Assembly (NCBI GenBank): GCA_947653505.1
Contig: CANTHI010000130.1
Coordinates: 1 to 8,690 of the forward strand
Reading direction: 5' to 3'
DNA from: an uncultured Eubacterium sp.
GTDB lineage: Bacteria; Bacillota_A; Clostridia; Lachnospirales; Lachnospiraceae
Length of the DNA: 8,690 nucleotides
A program made the translations under genes and the position numbers. The notes under the pieces are model-generated. The model was given only the letters and a program-made list of their open reading frames with translations, was not told the DNA's origin and did not search any database. Each line of letters opens with the position of its first letter. Positions within the stretch are counted from its first letter, which is position 1. Positions 6,530 to 8,690 of this stretch are shown here, one piece after another.

Positions 6530-6559
6530 ATTATAATATCAATTTTAATTTAATTTCAA
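6530..6559 (-). promoter_or_regulatory. Sigma-A-like promoter facing the repeat array and glyoxalase gene
   Basis: On the minus strand TTGAAA (6559-6554) is followed after 18 bp by a perfect TATAAT (6535-6530). Transcription would start near 6523, cross the whole array and reach the glyoxalase start at 5900, giving a leader of about 620 nt. The surrounding sequence is very AT-rich, which raises the chance of a random match, but both boxes and the spacing are good. Apart from this promoter, the stretch 6421-6600 holds no open frame I would call. Confidence 0.5.
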
Positions 6560-6616
6560 GTCAGATTGGAAAAATATAAATATGATTTTATTTTAATTCC
6601 TCCTTGTGAAGATACA

Positions 6617-6662
6617 GACAAAATCTCCGATGAATCTATGATCACCCATAGTTCACCGGAGA
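6617..6662 (-). terminator. Intrinsic terminator of the SEC-C gene
   Basis: An 11-position outer stem (6652-6662 with 6624-6634) and an inner 5-bp stem (6647-6651 with 6636-6640) around a 6-nt loop, with one bulged base at 6635. On the minus strand it is followed by ATTTTGTCT. The single non-Watson-Crick position is G-U in minus-strand RNA but A-C in plus-strand RNA, so the structure favours minus-strand transcription. It starts about 57 nt after the stop of the SEC-C gene. Confidence 0.7.
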
Positions 6663-6719
6663 CCGATAAAACTTATTCATAATTTTTCTGCTATTTTATC
6701 CGTTTTTCATTTATCAGAT

Positions 6720-7229
6720 TCACTTGTTTTTATTCATACAGCAGTATTTATATTTCTTTCCGCTGCCACATGGACACGGTTCATTACGTCCGATCTTTTT
6801 TCCGACAATCACAGTACCGGATTTTTTCTGCTCCAGATACAATGCCTTCTTGGTCTCCGGATCAAAAATATCATCCCACATCGGCAGATTGTACAGCCAG
6901 TCTGCCTTTGCATCCACCATGTTTTTATATAGCTTTTCCTTATCAAATGCAAGAGAGACTACCGTATCTTCTTCCATTGTTTCGATCGGATTCGGCTCTT
7001 TTAAACTGTCATTGATTCCGTCCAGAAATCCTGTCATTTCCATAATAGACAGATTATATTTTTCTGCCAGTTCTTTCACGGTTCCTTTTACTTCTTCATC
7101 CGGACTGACCAGCAGTTTTTCATATACGCCCTGCTCCAGTCGGAAATACCGGTCCCAAAGCTTTTGAAGCTCTCCTTTATTTGCCTTTTCATTGTATACA
7201 ATTTTTTTCCACTCTTCTAATAACGCCAT
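6720..7229 (-). CDS. SEC-C motif protein
   Basis: A 169-residue cytoplasmic protein ending in a SEC-C zinc-binding motif: [19 protein letters not shown] with ligands C152, C154, C163 and C164. This is the motif found at the C-terminus of SecA and in many small proteins. The rest (about 1-140) is mostly helical and acidic, with [12 protein letters not shown] and [12 protein letters not shown], and matches from memory a conserved Lachnospiraceae family of unknown function; there is no SecA ATPase sequence. The start is ATG at 7227-7229 (MALLEEWKK), preceded by AAAGGATGGGA. An in-frame ATG at 7260-7262 would add eleven residues ([11 protein letters not shown]) but has a poorer ribosome site. A strong promoter lies at 7297-7325 and a terminator at 6617-6662, so the gene is a single transcription unit, divergent from the enolase. 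Confidence 0.88.
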   Translation of the reverse strand: MALLEEWKKIVYNEKANKGELQKLWDRYFRLEQGVYEKLLVSPDEEVKGTVKELAEKYNLSIMEMTGFLDGINDSLKEPNPIETMEEDTVVSLAFDKEKLYKNMVDAKADWLYNLPMWDDIFDPETKKALYLEQKKSGTVIVGKKIGRNEPCPCGSGKKYKYCCMNKNK

Positions 7230-7296
7230 GTTTGTATCCCATCCTTTTTTTGTTCTAAGCATCAGAAGTATTCTTCGATTCTTTTCATCAAGACCA

Positions 7297-7325
7297 ATTA
7301 TAACCTATCTTTTCCGGTTTTCCAA
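7297..7325 (-). promoter_or_regulatory. Sigma-A promoter of the SEC-C gene
   Basis: On the minus strand TTGGAA (7325-7320) stands 17 bp before a perfect TATAAT (7302-7297). Transcription would begin near 7290, leaving a leader of about 60 nt before the ATG at 7229. Spacing and position are both ideal. Confidence 0.75.
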
Positions 7326-7348
7326 GTGTTTTTTAAAACATCTTTCAT
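7298..7348 (-). other. Possible 16-codon micro-ORF in the divergent region
   Basis: On the minus strand GGAGG is followed 9 nt later by ATG and the frame [16 protein letters not shown], ending in a TAA that lies within the TATAAT box of the SEC-C promoter. A good ribosome site before a start codon is suggestive, but the peptide is very short and no promoter for it was recognised. It could be a decayed gene start or chance. Confidence 0.2.
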
Positions 7349-7385
7349 ACAAAATATCCTCCGTTCATGTATGATGTGTTGTTTT

Positions 7386-7414
7386 TTGGGAAAGAGTATA
7401 CAACAGGTTACAGT
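7386..7414 (+). promoter_or_regulatory. Candidate enolase promoter
   Basis: TTGGGA (7386-7391), 17 bp, TACAGT (7409-7414): each box matches consensus at 4 of 6 positions. The start of transcription would be near 7421, about 50 nt upstream of the enolase ATG. The -10 box lies inside the left arm of the inverted repeat at 7407-7434. A better match was not found in the divergent gap. Confidence 0.35.
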
Positions 7415-7434
7415 ATGCATTCCCTTACTGTAAC
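7407..7434. promoter_or_regulatory. 9-bp inverted repeat upstream of the enolase gene
   Basis: GTTACAGTA (7407-7415) and TACTGTAAC (7426-7434) form a perfect 9-bp inverted repeat with a 10-bp centre, 37 nt upstream of the enolase ATG and overlapping its candidate -10 box. The arrangement fits an operator for a dimeric repressor. No U-run follows on the plus strand, so a terminator is unlikely. The regulator is unknown. Confidence 0.45.
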
Positions 7435-7457
7435 AGACTAAAAAGATTACCCGAACG

Positions 7458-7466
7458 AAAAGGAGG
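7458..7466 (+). promoter_or_regulatory. Enolase ribosome binding site
   Basis: AAAAGGAGG ends 5 nt before the ATG at 7472. It fixes the enolase start. Confidence 0.85.
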
Positions 7467-7471
7467 CTATT

Positions 7472-8690
7472 ATGTCAGCAGCATTCGAAATTATTGATGT
7501 GTATGCCAGAGAAATTATGGATTCACGTGGAAATCCTACGGTAGAAGCAGAAGTCACCATAGAAAACCAGGAAAACGGAGAGATCCTGTGCAGCCGCGCA
7601 GACGTTCCTTCCGGTGCCAGTACCGGACAGTTTGAAGCTGTAGAACTGCGCGATAACGACAAAGCCTTTCATGGAAAAGGTGTCCGCAAGGCTGTCGCTA
7701 ATGTAAATGGAAAAATTGCCAGACAGCTGATCGGGAAAAATGCACTGATGCAGAACCGGATTGATGAAATGATGCTGGAGCTGGATGGTACCAAAAACAA
7801 GTCCTCGCTTGGTGCAAACGCCATACTTGGTGTATCTATGGCCTGTGCCAGAGCCTGCGCAGATGCGTTAAAACTCCCTTTGTACCGTTATCTGGGAGGC
7901 TGCGGCAGGGGAACGATCCCTGTACCCATGATGAACATTTTAAATGGCGGTGCACACAGCCGCAACTGTATTGATTTTCAGGAATTTATGATTCTGCCGG
8001 TCGGCGCCTGCGGGATCCGTCAGGGTCTTCAGTGGTGCGCAGAAGTCTATCAGGAGCTGAAAAAGCTGCTGGATCAGGACGGGCACAGCACCGGCGTTGG
8101 AGATGAAGGCGGTTTTGCACCGGATTTAAATAATACGCCGCAAGTGCTGGATTATCTGATGAAAGCAGTCCAGAAAGCCGGTTTTGAACCAGGACGGGAT
8201 ATTTCCTTTGCAATGGATGCAGCCGCGAGCGAGCTGTTTCAGGAAGACGCTGCGATGTATTATTTTCCGGGAGAGACAAAATCCCTGCTGCGTCAGAACG
8301 CCAGGATCATCGAACAGAACCAGACACAGGAATCCGAGTGTACCTGCGAAGGCACAACCGTCGTCACGGAACAGGTAAAAGACGGCTGCATGTGTGAAAC
8401 AGACTGCAACTGTCTGACACCTGATACCGATGGCCAGATGATTATGCGTTCCTCGGATGAAATGATCGAATATTACGAAAAACTGGTAGATAAATATCCG
8501 ATTGTATCCATTGAGGATCCTCTGGACGAAGAAGACTGGGACGGCTGGAAAAAAATCACGGAACGGCTTGGGAAACGGATTATGCTCGTCGGAGACGATC
8601 TGTTTGTAACCAATGCCACAAGGCTGCAGCGCGGCATCCACAACGGATGCGCCAATGCCATTTTAATCAAGCCAAACCAGATCGGAAGCC
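7472..8690 (+). CDS. eno: Enolase with a cysteine-rich insertion (partial, runs off the right edge)
   Basis: Phosphopyruvate hydratase of glycolysis, interconverting 2-phosphoglycerate and phosphoenolpyruvate with magnesium. 406 codons are visible with no stop. The start ATG follows AAAAGGAGG at 5-nt spacing. The active site is intact: S50 in the mobile GAST loop, H162 (GGAHS), E171, E212 (GDEGGFAP), metal ligands D249, E348 and D375 or D376 (VGDDLF), and K400 (ILIKPNQIG). The odd part is about residues 269-322, between FPGE and RSSDEM. From the first to the second metal ligand is 99 residues, against 45 in B. subtilis enolase, so about 54 are extra. The insert begins Gln-rich and contains C290, C292, C306, C308, C312 and C314 (C-x-C-x13-C-x-C-x3-C-x-C), which suggests a metal site. 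Other departures, such as [14 protein letters not shown] for the usual GGAHADNNVDIQEF, mark a divergent enolase, perhaps a second paralogue. No other glycolytic gene is in view. Confidence 0.93.
   Translation, partial: MSAAFEIIDVYAREIMDSRGNPTVEAEVTIENQENGEILCSRADVPSGASTGQFEAVELRDNDKAFHGKGVRKAVANVNGKIARQLIGKNALMQNRIDEMMLELDGTKNKSSLGANAILGVSMACARACADALKLPLYRYLGGCGRGTIPVPMMNILNGGAHSRNCIDFQEFMILPVGACGIRQGLQWCAEVYQELKKLLDQDGHSTGVGDEGGFAPDLNNTPQVLDYLMKAVQKAGFEPGRDISFAMDAAASELFQEDAAMYYFPGETKSLLRQNARIIEQNQTQESECTCEGTTVVTEQVKDGCMCETDCNCLTPDTDGQMIMRSSDEMIEYYEKLVDKYPIVSIEDPLDEEDWDGWKKITERLGKRIMLVGDDLFVTNATRLQRGIHNGCANAILIKPNQIGS

Noticed and set aside
8126..8641. Minus-strand frame of 171 codons
   Set aside because: It is antisense to the enolase gene, which keeps an intact frame and active site. 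No ribosome site or family resemblance was seen.

Overview
The window looks like chromosome of a low-to-mid GC Gram-positive Clostridia member, most likely a Lachnospiraceae gut-type bacterium. Nearly every gene has a strong AGGAGG-type ribosome binding site. Coding regions are moderately GC-rich and the gaps are very AT-rich. The set (a DUF1540 protein, a SEC-C protein of a type I associate with Lachnospiraceae, a ThrRS with MTCPFQ and SMGCYERT signatures, a zinc-dependent phospholipase C-like fragment) fits that family. This assignment is from remembered family resemblance, not a search.

Layout. Seven genes lie on the minus strand and one on the plus strand. From left to right: a short phospholipase C-like remnant (46-267); a two-domain cysteine-rich DUF1540 protein (446-760); threonyl-tRNA synthetase thrS (1007-2974) preceded by a 68-residue single-pass membrane protein (3008-3214) in an apparent two-gene operon; a dCache/HAMP methyl-accepting chemotaxis protein (3350-5389); a glyoxalase I-like VOC enzyme (5532-5900); about 500 bases of T-rich degenerate 17-bp tandem repeats (about 5915-6420); a gap with a promoter and a terminator (6421-6719); a SEC-C protein (6720-7229); a divergent intergenic region (7230-7471); and on the plus strand an enolase gene that runs off the right edge (7472-8690).

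The genes do not form one pathway. They are mostly separate housekeeping, sensory and detoxification units with their own signals: a sigma-A-like promoter for the SEC-C gene (TTGGAA, 17 bp, TATAAT), another aimed at the repeat array and the glyoxalase (TTGAAA, 18 bp, TATAAT), and a terminator hairpin behind the SEC-C gene. thrS has no T-box leader in front of it or its small partner. Instead there is a pair of nearly identical 30-bp repeats.

The most unusual items are: (1) the enolase carries about 54 extra residues between its first two metal ligands, including a C-x-C...C-x-C-x3-C-x-C cluster; (2) the 17-bp minisatellite contains a perfect 67-bp higher-order duplication and lies between a promoter and the glyoxalase gene; (3) the 30-bp repeat pair lies in front of the thrS operon; (4) the chemoreceptor's ligand domain carries most of the residues of the amino-acid-binding dCache motif. 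No CRISPR array, rRNA, tRNA, insertion sequence or phage gene was seen.
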